A stretch of DNA of 64,000 nt from Verrucomicrobiota bacterium (GCA_014860005.1 JACZKP010000078.1:14883-78882), one strand, 5' to 3'. Positions 34,809 through 43,866 are shown, numbered from the stretch's first letter. Numbers and translations are program-made. The notes: generated by a model from the letters alone, not told the origin.

Positions 34809-34896
34809 ATCAATCTACCAATAATTGTGAACACCACGAAACCGAGGGTCGCCGTTACGAGGGAGGTAAAACGGTTGAGGAGAACCAAGGCAGCAC

Positions 34897-34965
34897 GTGG
34901 AGATTTACACGGACGGCGGATGCGAACCTAATCCCGGGCCGGGTGGAGAATTGTTTATCCCCTGA
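34897..34965 (+). pseudogene. Remnant of an RNase HI gene (N-terminal 22 codons)
   Basis: From a GTG at 34897 the frame reads VEIYTDGGCEPNPGPGG, then ELFIP and a stop. The YTDG-C-NPGPGG sequence is the highly conserved first strand of bacterial RNase HI, including the first catalytic aspartate. Only this part remains; no continuation is visible in any frame downstream. A GAGGAG sequence 13-18 bp upstream is a possible leftover ribosome binding site. Confidence 0.7.
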
Positions 34966-35151
34966 CGACCCTCATCCGGCTTCGCCACCTTCACCCGCTC
35001 CCGCAACGCCGGAAACGAACGATGCGATCAACTCTGTCGTGCCGTGCTCCGCAAGCCGAATCTCCCGGTGGACAACGGTTACGAAAACAAACCCGGAAAT
35101 GACGGTGGCCGCAATAAAGGCCGGACGCAGGCCGCGTTACGGGCCGTGGAA

Positions 35152-35168
35152 GCCGATTACAAATCGGC
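35152..35168. repeat. Palindromic repeat fragment
   Basis: GCCGATT, ACA, AATCGGC is a perfect 7-bp stem with a 3-base loop. It sits in a decayed intergenic region and resembles the stems of small dispersed repeats in this type of genome. Confidence 0.45.
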
Positions 35169-35221
35169 GCTCCGCCAAAAGAAGAATGGCGGCCGTAGGC
35201 GAGCAGCCGCTTGACGCGGCG

Positions 35222-35239
35222 CCCTTAGTGCGTTAAGCG
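35222..35239 (+). promoter_or_regulatory. Shared element upstream of the GDPD gene (copy C, core only)
   Basis: CCCTTAGTGCGTTAAGCG retains TTAGTGCGTTAA of the shared element and shares 13 identical bases with copy B. No -35 box is found at the usual distance; a TTGACG lies too close at 35211-35216. It ends only 7 bp before the GDPD ATG, so it could act as an operator near the start or give a very short leader. Confidence 0.45.
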
Positions 35240-35246
35240 TTCTCCA

Positions 35247-37019
35247 ATGTTGGGTCATTATTCTGTTTCTTTGGGGGTCGCAACCGCAGTGTTCTTGTCC
35301 GTGGCGGGCCTGCGTGGCAGCGTCTTGAGCATTGGTCACCGGGGCAATTCCATGTTTACCCCTGAAAACACCATCGCGGCAATCGTTGCTTCGCACGGCA
35401 TCGCAGATCTTGTTGAAACAGACGTCCGTGTATCGAGCGATGGCCATCTGGTCCTGATGCATGATGACACCGTGAATCGCACCACGGATGGCACCGGGTC
35501 GGTGTCCGCCATGACGCTGGCGCAATTGCGCGCACTGGACGCCGGATCATGGTTCGCGCCACAGTTTGCGGGCGAACGGGTGCCCACATTTGCCGAGATG
35601 ATCACCAACATTATGCCGCAGTCCATCCCCCTGATCGAGCGCAAGACCGGTTCTGCCGCAGCCTACGTCAACGCGTTGCAGCAACTTGGCGCGACGACGA
35701 ACGTGGTGCTCCAGTCGTTCGATTGGAATTTCCTCTCTGCGGTTCACGCCTTGGACCCGACGATTCCCCTGTGCGCGCTGGGCAGCGGCACTTTCACGCT
35801 GACGTCGTTGACCAGCATCACTAACGCCGGCGCGCGGACTGTGGCGTGGGCAAAAGCAGCCGTCACACCCGCCGTCCTCGACATGGTGCGCGGCTCGGGA
35901 CTCAAGTTATTTGTGTGGACGGTGAACGGGTTGGACATTCAGAACTACATCAGCATGGGCGTGGATGGGATCATTTCCGACGATCCAAGCTTGGTGAAGC
36001 AGTTGCAGCAACCCCCCACCAATTATCCGGTCAATCTGGCCGCCGGGCTGATCGCTTATTGGAACATGGATGACGGCCTGACCAACGCCTTCACCACGAC
36101 TGTCTCGGATCAACACGGCACCAACAACGCCACGTTGGTCCGCAATGACGGCGCGTCGCACTGGTTTGACGGCAGCTTGGCCAAGCTGGGTGGCTCTCTG
36201 AAGGTGGAAGGCGCGAGCGCATTTGTGACGTTTCCCCAAAACGAAATTATGGACATCCAGACCAACGCCCTGAGCATTTCCCTCTGGGTGCGTCTGTCAG
36301 TTCTGCCCAGCCAACTCAGCACCAGCTTCGGCGCCATTTTCGACTCCACCACCGACTGCTACGTCGTCTATCTGGACAAGGGCAACCAGGAATTGCGGTT
36401 CAAGGTCACTGACGTCAACAACCATGCCGCGCGTCCGGGCATTCCCCAGGCCTGGCTGCAAACGAATGAGTGGCTTCACGTCGTAGGCACTTACTCGGGC
36501 CAGGCCGGCCCGTCCTACGGCGAGGCGAACATCTATCTGAATGGACAAATCCGGGATGCGCATACTGGCAACGACGGCAGCCCGTCTGGGCTGACGAACA
36601 ATGTCAAAACGGGACAGCTTGCGGCAATGGGTCGCGAGGGGCCGGAGGGCGGAAACTACTTCACCGGCTTCGTGGACGACATGGCGCTCTGGAAGCGCGC
36701 CCTCAACCCGACGGAGGTGCGGGTTCTCTTTGAAGGCGGACAGCAGGGCTTGAGCTTGGGGGCGCTTTTGCCCCGGGCCACACCGTTGATCGAATTCATA
36801 TCCGTCCGTCCGGTAAGTGCGCCAGCCGACAGCCTCGAAATTGATTTTCAGAACCACGGCCCCTGGGAAACGTTCCGCTTGCTTCACGCAACCAGCGCCG
36901 CCGGTCCGTTTCACGTCGTCGCCGGACTTGCGCCCCAATCACTCGGCGACAATCGCTTCCGTTTCGTGTATCAGTTGAACGGCCAGACGGCGGAGTTCTT
37001 CCGCGTGGAAACCGAATGA
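35247..37019 (+). CDS. Secreted glycerophosphodiester phosphodiesterase with C-terminal LamG-like domain
   Basis: A 590-residue exported protein with signal peptide LGVATAVFLSVAGLRG. The GDPD catalytic domain (about 28-255) shows IGHRGNSMFTPENTIAA, VETDVRVSSDGHLVLMHDDTVNRTTDG and a final VDGIISDDPSL, so the catalytic histidines and metal ligands are present. It should hydrolyse glycerophosphodiesters to glycerol 3-phosphate and an alcohol outside the cytoplasm. Residues 265-505 are a LamG/concanavalin-like domain (AAGLIAYWNMDDGLTN to DDMALWKRALNPTEV) strikingly like the two in the 1,502-residue protein at 44883-49391. A small C-terminal domain follows. Its stop overlaps the next gene's ATG (ATGA), so the two are coupled. 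The released glycerol 3-phosphate could feed the GlpT/GlpD system at 23.7-27.4 kb. Confidence 0.92.
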   Translation: MLGHYSVSLGVATAVFLSVAGLRGSVLSIGHRGNSMFTPENTIAAIVASHGIADLVETDVRVSSDGHLVLMHDDTVNRTTDGTGSVSAMTLAQLRALDAGSWFAPQFAGERVPTFAEMITNIMPQSIPLIERKTGSAAAYVNALQQLGATTNVVLQSFDWNFLSAVHALDPTIPLCALGSGTFTLTSLTSITNAGARTVAWAKAAVTPAVLDMVRGSGLKLFVWTVNGLDIQNYISMGVDGIISDDPSLVKQLQQPPTNYPVNLAAGLIAYWNMDDGLTNAFTTTVSDQHGTNNATLVRNDGASHWFDGSLAKLGGSLKVEGASAFVTFPQNEIMDIQTNALSISLWVRLSVLPSQLSTSFGAIFDSTTDCYVVYLDKGNQELRFKVTDVNNHAARPGIPQAWLQTNEWLHVVGTYSGQAGPSYGEANIYLNGQIRDAHTGNDGSPSGLTNNVKTGQLAAMGREGPEGGNYFTGFVDDMALWKRALNPTEVRVLFEGGQQGLSLGALLPRATPLIEFISVRPVSAPADSLEIDFQNHGPWETFRLLHATSAAGPFHVVAGLAPQSLGDNRFRFVYQLNGQTAEFFRVETE

Positions 37020-39385
37020 ACCCTCAAGCCAAATGTCCAGCGGGAGCCCGTCTCTCGCGTCGCGTTTTTTTGAAAACCAGCGCGGTGTTGGGTGGAAGTC
37101 TGGCGTTCGGCACCTTGGCCGACCTTGCTCGCGGCGCTTCCTCCGGTAAGGCAACAACTCTGACGGTCGCTGATCTACCCGCTGGCGCGGCGCCGTTGCC
37201 CGTGGCTTTTCCGCACTTTCCCAGCCGGCTCCACGCCTTCGTCTGGCGCAATTGGTCATTGGTACCAGTCGAGCGCATGGCCCGTGCGGTCGGCGCAAAA
37301 AAGTCGGACCTCGTCCGCGTGGGGCGCGCGATGGGCTTGGGCACGCCGCCGCGCATCAGCCGCGATCAGCAGGCGCGCTCCTACCTCACCGTCATCAAAC
37401 GCAACTGGCATCTGCTGCCGTACGAGCAATTGCTCGAATTGCTCGGCTGGGACGCGGAACAGCTCGCTTATACCCTGCGCGAGGATGATTTCCTGTTCAT
37501 CAAACTCGGCAGTCTCAAGCCCCGTTGCGAGCCGTTGCGTTATCAACCGCCGGATGAAGCTGCCCTCCAGCGCGAACGCGAGATCGCGCAAATCATGCGC
37601 GAGGAATTTCCTGCCCTCCCAGCCAGCCAACGCGAACCGCTTTTCAGTTTTGTCTCGCAACTTTCGCGTCTGCCGGCCGCGCGGCCAAAGGCTGACACCA
37701 GCAGCAAGTTGAGTTTTTGTTACTCCTACTTCGCGCTTTATGGCGATCCCTTGCTCGAACGGGAGGCTGATCCGTACCCCGAAGGCTTGCTCGCGCGCCT
37801 GGCGCAGGCGGGCGTTCGCGGCGTCTGGCTTCAGGCCGTGCTCTACAAGCTTGCTCCCTTCCCGTGGGAACCGGAACGCAGCGCGCAACACGCCGCCCGG
37901 CTCACAAACCTGCGCAAACTGGTCGCCCGCGCGCACAAGCATGGGATGCGCGTGTTCCTCTACCTCAACGAACCGCGCATGATGCCGCTGCGATTTTTCG
38001 AGAGTCGTCCGCAGCTCAAAGGCGTGGTTGATGGCGACCACGCGGCGCTTTGCACCAGCGCGCCGGAGGTTCAGGAATACATGGTGAACGCCGTCGCCAC
38101 GATCTGCCGCGCGGTGCCGGACCTGGGCGGTTTTTTCAGCATCAGCGCGTCGGAGAATCCCACCAACTGCTGGTCGCACGGCAAAGGCGCGCAGTGCCCG
38201 CGTTGCAGCCAGCGCCAGCCGGCGGAAGTCATTGCCGGAGTCAACCGGTTGTTTGCGGACGGCATTCGCCGCGCCGGCACCAACGCACAACTCATCGCGT
38301 GGGATTGGGGTTGGAACGATGCGTGGGCAGGCGACGCCATCCGGCAACTGCCCGCCGAAGCGGCGCTGATGAGCGTCAGTGAATGGCGGCTGCCCATCCA
38401 GCGCGGCGGCGTAAAGACCGAGGTCGGCGAATACTCCATCTCTGCCATCGGTCCGGGACCGCGCGCGACGCGGCATTGGCAGATTGCGCGGGAGCGGGGA
38501 TTGCCGGCCATCGCGAAAATTCAGGCCGGCAACACCTGGGAACTCTCCGCCGTGCCGTACATCCCGGCCGTGGAAAACGTGGCGCGTCATGCGGAAAACT
38601 TGCGCGGGGCGGACGTCAGCGGCCTGATGCTCGGCTGGACACTCGGTGGGTATCCGTCGCCGAATCTCGAAGTCGTGGCGGAAACGCTGGCGCACGGTTC
38701 GGCGGACGAAGCCATGCGGCGCGTGGCCGAACGGCGCTTCGGGTCGGTGATGGCACCGGCAGTGGTGAAGGCGTGGCGCGGATTCAGCGCGGCCTTCAGC
38801 GAATTCCCCTATCACATCGGCGTAGTCTATTCCGGTCCGCAACAACTCGGCCCGGCGAATCTGCTCTGGTGCGAACCGACCGGCTATCGCGCCACGATGG
38901 TGGGATTCCCCTACGACGATCTTGATGCGTGGCGCGCGGTTTATCCGCCGGAAGTTTTCATTCAACAACTCAATCGCGTGGCGGATGGATTTGACCAGGC
39001 TCTGCAGCAGCTTCGCACAAGCACTGCCGACACCCGACGCAACGCCTCAACCGACCAACGCCAGGCCCTGGAGGCCGAAGCGCGTGTGGCGGAAGCGGCG
39101 ATGATTCATTTCCGCAGCGCCGCCAACCAAGGGCGCTTCGTGCTGGCCCGGGGCGCTTTGTCGGCCGCAAAGGCGCCCTCGCAAACCGGTCCGCACCTCG
39201 TGGAATTGCGGCGCGTACTGAACGACGAAATCGCCCTCGCCCGCCGATTGTTCCAGCTTCAATCCCAGGACTCCCGGCTGGGGTTCGAAGCCTCAAACCA
39301 TTATTTCTACGTCCCGTGCGATTTGCAGGAGAAGGTCTTGAATTGTCGCCATCTCCTTGACCATTGGTTGGCCGCTCAAGGATGA
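37016..39385 (+). CDS. Tat-exported glycosidase-like conserved protein
   Basis: A 789-residue protein with a twin-arginine signal (SRRVFLKTSAVLGGS at residues 14-28). The remainder has an alpha-helical N-terminal part (VERMARAVGAKKSDLVRVGRAMGL and similar), then a TIM-barrel-like segment with GVRGVWLQAVLYKLAPFPWEP, HKHGMRVFLYLNEPRMM, GGFFSISASENPTNCWSHG and WDWGWNDAW, reminiscent of hexosaminidase-like glycoside hydrolases, and a C-terminal helical part. The catalytic residues and substrate are not certain. Translation is coupled to GDPD by a 4-bp overlap. Its last 46 codons have a close second copy at 43361-43498, showing that a paralogue once existed further down. Confidence 0.78.
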   Translation: MNPQAKCPAGARLSRRVFLKTSAVLGGSLAFGTLADLARGASSGKATTLTVADLPAGAAPLPVAFPHFPSRLHAFVWRNWSLVPVERMARAVGAKKSDLVRVGRAMGLGTPPRISRDQQARSYLTVIKRNWHLLPYEQLLELLGWDAEQLAYTLREDDFLFIKLGSLKPRCEPLRYQPPDEAALQREREIAQIMREEFPALPASQREPLFSFVSQLSRLPAARPKADTSSKLSFCYSYFALYGDPLLEREADPYPEGLLARLAQAGVRGVWLQAVLYKLAPFPWEPERSAQHAARLTNLRKLVARAHKHGMRVFLYLNEPRMMPLRFFESRPQLKGVVDGDHAALCTSAPEVQEYMVNAVATICRAVPDLGGFFSISASENPTNCWSHGKGAQCPRCSQRQPAEVIAGVNRLFADGIRRAGTNAQLIAWDWGWNDAWAGDAIRQLPAEAALMSVSEWRLPIQRGGVKTEVGEYSISAIGPGPRATRHWQIARERGLPAIAKIQAGNTWELSAVPYIPAVENVARHAENLRGADVSGLMLGWTLGGYPSPNLEVVAETLAHGSADEAMRRVAERRFGSVMAPAVVKAWRGFSAAFSEFPYHIGVVYSGPQQLGPANLLWCEPTGYRATMVGFPYDDLDAWRAVYPPEVFIQQLNRVADGFDQALQQLRTSTADTRRNASTDQRQALEAEARVAEAAMIHFRSAANQGRFVLARGALSAAKAPSQTGPHLVELRRVLNDEIALARRLFQLQSQDSRLGFEASNHYFYVPCDLQEKVLNCRHLLDHWLAAQG

Positions 39386-39533
39386 CGTCAGATAACCTGA
39401 ATGAGACACGGGCGCGCATCGCGTCACCCCACCCAAGCCGGCGCCCGGCAAAATTGGCCTCCCGAGGTCATTGAACGTTCCGGGGCAGCGTTCTGTCTTA
39501 TTCTTCGGTCGCGCTAGTAACCCGTCGTTCCCT

Positions 39534-39541
39534 GGAAGGAG
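39534..39541 (+). promoter_or_regulatory. Strong ribosome binding site of the TlpA fusion gene
   Basis: GGAAGGAG ends 6 bases before the ATG at 39548. It is the best Shine-Dalgarno match in the window and fixes that start. Confidence 0.8.
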
Positions 39542-39547
39542 TCCCTT

Positions 39548-42500
39548 ATGAAATGCAGTATTCGGATTGGCATACGCTCAGTTCTATCAGGCTGTGCGGT
39601 CCTCGGTTTGCTGTTCGAGGTCAGCCCTGCTGTGGCGGAGGATCCGTCCGCTGCGGGCGGGCCGGACCTCGTCGGAGTGGTCAAGCACGAGGACGGCAAG
39701 CCCTTGCGCAACGCCACGGTGTTCATTTACACCGCCGGGCCGAAGGAAGGTGTGGGCATCTTGTGCCCCTCCTGTTACGCCGATTGCCGCAAACGGGCGA
39801 AGACCGATGACGAGGGTAAATTCAAAATCGAAAGCCTCGACCCGACGCTGTTGTTCCGCCTGCTCGTCGTGGCCAAAGATCATCGGCCGGAATTTATCAG
39901 CAAAGTGGATCCCGCGCACGAGCCGATTGAAGTCACGCTCCAGCCGGCGCGGACAGAAATCAGCCTGGACCAGCAAGTCCAGGGGCGGGTGGTGGATAAG
40001 GACAATGAACCCATCACCGGTGCCGTGGTCAGCATCCGCGGGGTGACTCGCGGTCAGGGCACACGATTCGGCGGCAATGAAGACATGGATCAGGTCGCCG
40101 TTACGGACGACGACGGTCGGTTCGTCATCAATGGCGAAACGCCGTTTGACGCCGTGGGCGTCGAGGTCGAGGCTCGTACCTTCGCCAAAGGAATTTTTCA
40201 ACGTCTGGCGTCCGGCGGGAAGGTCCATGAGTTGAGGCTGACGGAGGGCGCAGCGATCGAGGGACGGTTGGTCAAGGACGGACAGCCGATGGCCGGAGCG
40301 GAGATCGGCATCAGCGGTGCCGACCGGAGCGCGGATGTTTATGTGGGGGATTTTACCGTGGGGACGGACAAGGATGGCGCTTTCTTTTTGGGGAATCTGC
40401 CGCCCAATCGCGATTACTTCATCTGCGCCAAAATGAGTTCCCTGGCCAACCAGGGCACGGTTGCCGCGCGTCGCGTGCGACTCAACGTCGACGGCTCGGT
40501 TCTGGACGTGGGCGAGGTTTCCGTTGCTCCTGGTTTCAAGCTTGAAGGCGTGATCCGTCTTACGGACGGCGAGCCGATACCGGCGAAAACGCGGGTTCTG
40601 CTCTCGCGCGACGAAGCGTGGGATTCCGCTCAGACCGAGGCGGACGAACACGGGCGTTTCTATTTCTCCGGAGTTCCCACCGACAGTCTGAGCCTGTCGG
40701 CGCGGGTCAAAGGCTATCGCCTGTCCGCTCGCAACCGGAGTCTGGATACCTTCAACCCGTTCCGACTGGTTGGAGCGCTCAAGGCCGACAAGACCGACCT
40801 TGTCCTGGAGTTCGAGCCGGGCGCCAGTCTGCAGCCAGATCGTTCCGCTTACGTGGACATTCGGCAGGAACCGTTGCTGGGCGCGGAAGCCGTCAAGGAT
40901 CGCATCGGCGACATCCATGTGACCGGCACGGTGAAAGACGCTGACACCGGAGAACCGCTGAAGAAGTTCACCGTCACCGAAGGGCGGGCCGAACAACATC
41001 TGACGGACACATTCCAGTGGTTCGCAGCCAGACAGACCGAGGTGAAGGACGGCGCCATTGACTTGTTTTTGACCAAGGGCCGGAGCGCGCCCGCCATCAT
41101 GGTGGAGGCTGAAGGTTACCTGCCGGCAATCTCCGGCGCGATCACGGGAACGGAGACGAATATCACGTTCGCTTTGAAGAAAGGCTCCGGTCCGTCCGGT
41201 ATCGTCTTGAAGCCCGATGGTGAGCCTGCCGCGGGGGTGAAGGTTTATCTCGCGGACATGCGCAACGGGGTCTATGTCCAGGACAACAACATGAAAGTGC
41301 AGGATCGGATTTACCAGGGCACGCGGACCACCACGACGGACGAGCAGGGCCGATTTGCCTTCAGACCTTACGCGGATGATTATGCCATTCTGGTTTTGGA
41401 GGACGCAGGCTTTGCTCAGGTGACGGTTGAAAACTTGAAGGATAAACCGGAGGTGAAACTCCAACCCTGGGCCAGGGTCCAAGGCAATTTGACGATTGGC
41501 GCCCGACCGGGAGCGGATGAATCCGTGCGCCTGTGGCCGGCCCACTTGCCGTACGAATATCACCCGCGCAATTTTCCGCCGTTGAGCATGTACCTTCAGA
41601 CGCAAACAGACAGCACCGGCCAGTTTTCCTTCGACCGCGTGCCGCCCATCGCTGTGCAGGTTTACCATTCGCCGAACGTGAAGGATGAAAAGATGGGAAC
41701 CACGCCAATGTCACAAACCATCAGCTTCTCCTTAAAACCCGGTGAAGTGAGAACCGTGACCATCGGCGGCAAAGGCCGCCCCGTCACCGGCCAGTTGATC
41801 GTCAACGGTTACGACGGAACGATTGACTGGCGCGCCGACGTGTACAACCTCGAACTGATTCTCCCACCCACGGACGAGTTTCCCGACTTGCTGGCTTTGT
41901 CACGCGAGCAAAGCGCAAAAATCCAGGCGGCTGACTCCGACGAGGAGAAGCAGCGTTTGATCGAGGAAATGCGTCGGTCACGCGAGGAGGCTCTCGCACG
42001 GCAGCGCGCCTTCGCCCGGACGGAAAAGGGCCGCGAGTACTACTTCCAGAATCGGCGCTACGCTCTGAAATTTGCCCAGGACGGCAGCTTCCGCGTGGAG
42101 GACGTGCCCGGCGGGCAGTATCGCCTGCGCGTTGACCTGCGCGAAGGCGGCGAAGGGCCCATGCGCTTCTCGGCGCCGCTCATCGCCAGCCTCAACAAAG
42201 AGTTGGAAATCCCCGACTCACCTGGTGGCCGCAGCGATGAGCCGTTTGATCTTGGCAGAATTGAGTTGCAGGCCAAGAAAGTCCTCAGCGTGGGCAAGCT
42301 CGCACCCGATTTTGAAGTCAAGACCCTGGAGGAGAAGACGGTGAAGCTCTCCGACTTCGCGGGCAAATACGTGTTGCTCGATTTCTGGGCGGTCTGGTGC
42401 GGCCCCTGCGTTGCTGAAATGCCTCACTTGAAGGCCACCTACGATGCCTTCAAGGATGATCCGCGTTTTCGGATGATCGGTCTCAGCCTCGACCCAAACA

Positions 42501-42715
42501 TCAAGACGCTCCGGGATTACGCCAGGAAGAATGAACTCGGCTGGATCATGGGCTTTCTCGGCGAGTGGTCGAAAACTGATCTGCCCAGTCAATATGGTGT
42601 GGAAGGCATTCCTTCCCTCTTTCTCATCGGCCCGGACGGCAAGATCGTGGCCAAAGGAATGCGCGGCGCGAACATCAAAGCCACAGTGAAAAGCGCCCTG
42701 GCCAAAGGCGAATGA
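39548..42715 (+). CDS. Exported protein: carboxypeptidase-regulatory-like repeats fused to a TlpA-type thioredoxin
   Basis: A 1,055-residue exported protein. After the signal peptide (SVLSGCAVLGLLFEVSPAVA) come several carboxypeptidase regulatory-like/Cna-B beta-sandwich repeats, e.g. LVGVVKHEDGKPLRNATVFIY, VQGRVVDKDNEPITGAVVSI, IHVTGTVKDADTGEPLKKF and PSGIVLKPDGEPAAGVKVYL. The C-terminal 140 residues form an AhpC/TlpA thioredoxin domain: LAPDFEVKTLEEKTVKLSDF, FWAVWCGPCVAEMP near residue 950, and YGVEGIPSLFLIGPDGKIV with the cis-proline loop. It is thus a periplasmic or surface thiol-disulfide protein with a long beta-rich stalk. A strong GGAAGGAG site precedes the ATG. It stands as its own unit. 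Substrate unknown. Confidence 0.9.
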   Translation: MKCSIRIGIRSVLSGCAVLGLLFEVSPAVAEDPSAAGGPDLVGVVKHEDGKPLRNATVFIYTAGPKEGVGILCPSCYADCRKRAKTDDEGKFKIESLDPTLLFRLLVVAKDHRPEFISKVDPAHEPIEVTLQPARTEISLDQQVQGRVVDKDNEPITGAVVSIRGVTRGQGTRFGGNEDMDQVAVTDDDGRFVINGETPFDAVGVEVEARTFAKGIFQRLASGGKVHELRLTEGAAIEGRLVKDGQPMAGAEIGISGADRSADVYVGDFTVGTDKDGAFFLGNLPPNRDYFICAKMSSLANQGTVAARRVRLNVDGSVLDVGEVSVAPGFKLEGVIRLTDGEPIPAKTRVLLSRDEAWDSAQTEADEHGRFYFSGVPTDSLSLSARVKGYRLSARNRSLDTFNPFRLVGALKADKTDLVLEFEPGASLQPDRSAYVDIRQEPLLGAEAVKDRIGDIHVTGTVKDADTGEPLKKFTVTEGRAEQHLTDTFQWFAARQTEVKDGAIDLFLTKGRSAPAIMVEAEGYLPAISGAITGTETNITFALKKGSGPSGIVLKPDGEPAAGVKVYLADMRNGVYVQDNNMKVQDRIYQGTRTTTTDEQGRFAFRPYADDYAILVLEDAGFAQVTVENLKDKPEVKLQPWARVQGNLTIGARPGADESVRLWPAHLPYEYHPRNFPPLSMYLQTQTDSTGQFSFDRVPPIAVQVYHSPNVKDEKMGTTPMSQTISFSLKPGEVRTVTIGGKGRPVTGQLIVNGYDGTIDWRADVYNLELILPPTDEFPDLLALSREQSAKIQAADSDEEKQRLIEEMRRSREEALARQRAFARTEKGREYYFQNRRYALKFAQDGSFRVEDVPGGQYRLRVDLREGGEGPMRFSAPLIASLNKELEIPDSPGGRSDEPFDLGRIELQAKKVLSVGKLAPDFEVKTLEEKTVKLSDFAGKYVLLDFWAVWCGPCVAEMPHLKATYDAFKDDPRFRMIGLSLDPNIKTLRDYARKNELGWIMGFLGEWSKTDLPSQYGVEGIPSLFLIGPDGKIVAKGMRGANIKATVKSALAKGE

Positions 42716-43324
42716 ACCCAGATCCAGGCTTCGGGCACAGCAATTCTGCCCGTGATCCTCGATGTGCTGCCGTGCGTCCCGTGGGCGCGATGCTCATCCG
42801 ACTGACGACGACGGAGGTGATGGTACCGGTAGTCGCACCATCGCCTGAGTTGGCTTCGTCCCGCTGAGGTGACGGGTCTGGATCTGTGAGGGCGCCGCAG
42901 GGGAAGTACACTGGAGTCTCTATCCATCTGGCAATGCGTCATGGATCGTAGTTTGAAGATAGCTCTTCGCTGTTTTCAGCGGAACCGGCACGGAGGCACG
43001 GGTGACTCGGGCGCTTTCAACGCCCCCGGGGGCCACTTCCCTCTCGGCGGGAGAGAATTGCCCGCACAGGTTCGGGCATGGAACCCCTGAACCGTGAAGC
43101 GGCAGTCCCGCGCGAAGAGCGGCGCTGAAGCCGCACGCACTCCAAACGCTTCGCGACCTTTAAGCGTCACCAATGCTCGCGAAGCGCTTGGAGTGCGGCG
43201 GATTTATAGCCGCCTTGGGCGAAGGGGTTCAGGGGGCAGATCCGCTCACTGGCGACGTCTTGAGCAGTGCGGATTGGCTCTACCGAAGTCAGCGATCAAC
43301 CTTGAACCTGGGCGCGAATGACTC
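42716..43324. other. Intergenic region with palindromic repeat, no intact gene
   Basis: No convincing gene is visible in 609 bp. The first half is featureless apart from a short GGGCG-CGCCC stem near 43010. The second half contains the inverted repeat at 43118-43214, listed separately. The end leads into the glycosidase remnant at 43325. Confidence 0.55.
43118..43214. repeat. Long imperfect inverted repeat with hairpin ends
   Basis: The left arm (43118-43156) and right arm (43177-43214) pair through TCGCGAAGCG and TTGGAGTGCG. Each arm also has its own small hairpin at the outer end: GCGGC-GCCGC on the left and GGCGG-CCGCC on the right. It resembles a paired REP element or a MITE of a second family, different in sequence from the GTAG-flanked one. 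Confidence 0.7.
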
Positions 43325-43546
43325 ATGAACCGCCGGTTGTCGGGCGAGTGGCTTGGCCTTTCCAACGACGAGATTGCTCTCGCCCGCCGATTATTCCAGC
43401 TTCAATCCCGCGACTCACGACTCGGCTTCGAAGCTTCAAATCATTACTTCTATGTCCCGCACGATCTGCGGGAGAAAGTTCTGAACTGCCGGGACCTGCT
43501 GGTTCGTTGGCTGCCCACGCTCCGTTCGCCCCAAACTGAGGGATAG
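43325..43546 (+). pseudogene. 3' remnant of a paralogue of the Tat-exported glycosidase-like gene
   Basis: A 73-codon frame whose residues from NDEIALARRLFQLQS through EKVLNC and RDLL nearly repeat the C-terminus of the 789-residue protein at 37016-39385. About 42 of 46 aligned residues are identical and most nucleotide differences are silent, so the copy was under selection until recently. The part before it is unrelated and about 700 codons of the parent gene are missing. It is therefore most simply a leftover of a lost second gene rather than a working small protein. Confidence 0.75.
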
Positions 43547-43703
43547 TTTCAGTGGCAAACCCAGGGGCCGCGAGCCGATCAAACTGAGTCCGCTCGGTCG
43601 GCGATGATAGTTCAATGCGGGTCGAGAGCTCGGATTGGGGAACGCCAACCGAGTGTCCATTACAGTGCTATCTCCCACCATCGCGCAATTCTGAGAAGAA
43701 TTT

Positions 43704-43796
43704 TTAACGCAGAGGACGCCAAGGTTGGCGCCGAGGAACGCGGAGGTGGATTTTCTTTGCGACCTTTGCGAGAACCTCTGCGCCCTCTGCGGTTAA
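43704..43796. repeat. Dispersed-type inverted repeat with TTAACGCAGAG ends
   Basis: The element starts TTAACGCAGAGGACGC and ends GCGCCCTCTGCGGTTAA, which are imperfect inverted copies. The inner part also contains repeated GAGG/CCTC words (GCGGAGG, ACCTCTGCG). Its 93-bp size and paired ends are those of a small non-coding mobile or repeat element. Confidence 0.65.
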
Positions 43797-43840
43797 CCCG
43801 GGCGGCGTGGGTTTGGTTTGCGCCTCTGCTGAATGTGAAG

Positions 43841-43866
43841 AAGGCGCGCTGCTCTCAGCGCGCCTT
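43841..43866 (-). terminator. Terminator-like hairpin downstream of the prepilin-like gene
   Basis: AAGGCGCGCTG and CAGCGCGCCTT form a perfect 11-bp stem with a 4-base loop. On the minus strand the stem is followed by CTTCAC, a modest pyrimidine stretch. It lies 66 bp past the prepilin-like stop and resembles the terminator at 20742-20768 in layout. Confidence 0.7.

Larger units (their letters stand above)
34809..35246. other. Gene-remnant region between higA and the GDPD gene
   Basis: No intact gene is visible. The region holds a short RNase HI N-terminal remnant (34897-34965), a palindromic repeat fragment (35152-35168) and a shortened copy of the shared promoter element (35222-35239), listed separately. 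The rest has no coding or structural feature I can support. Confidence 0.6.

Noticed and set aside
35101..35240. Possible small protein with a VEADYKSALRQK segment
   Set aside because: The segment is just the translation of a palindromic repeat; no start, ribosome binding site or continuation supports a gene.
37256..38968. 570-codon open frame antisense to the glycosidase-like gene
   Set aside because: It mirrors the sense gene's codon bias in GC-rich DNA, is rich in Arg/His/Gly and shows no family features, while the plus-strand product has a Tat signal and coherent domains.
39587..41668. 693-codon antisense frame opposite the TlpA fusion gene
   Set aside because: A long antisense frame is expected opposite a high-GC gene; the sense strand has a strong ribosome binding site, signal peptide and WCGPC domain.
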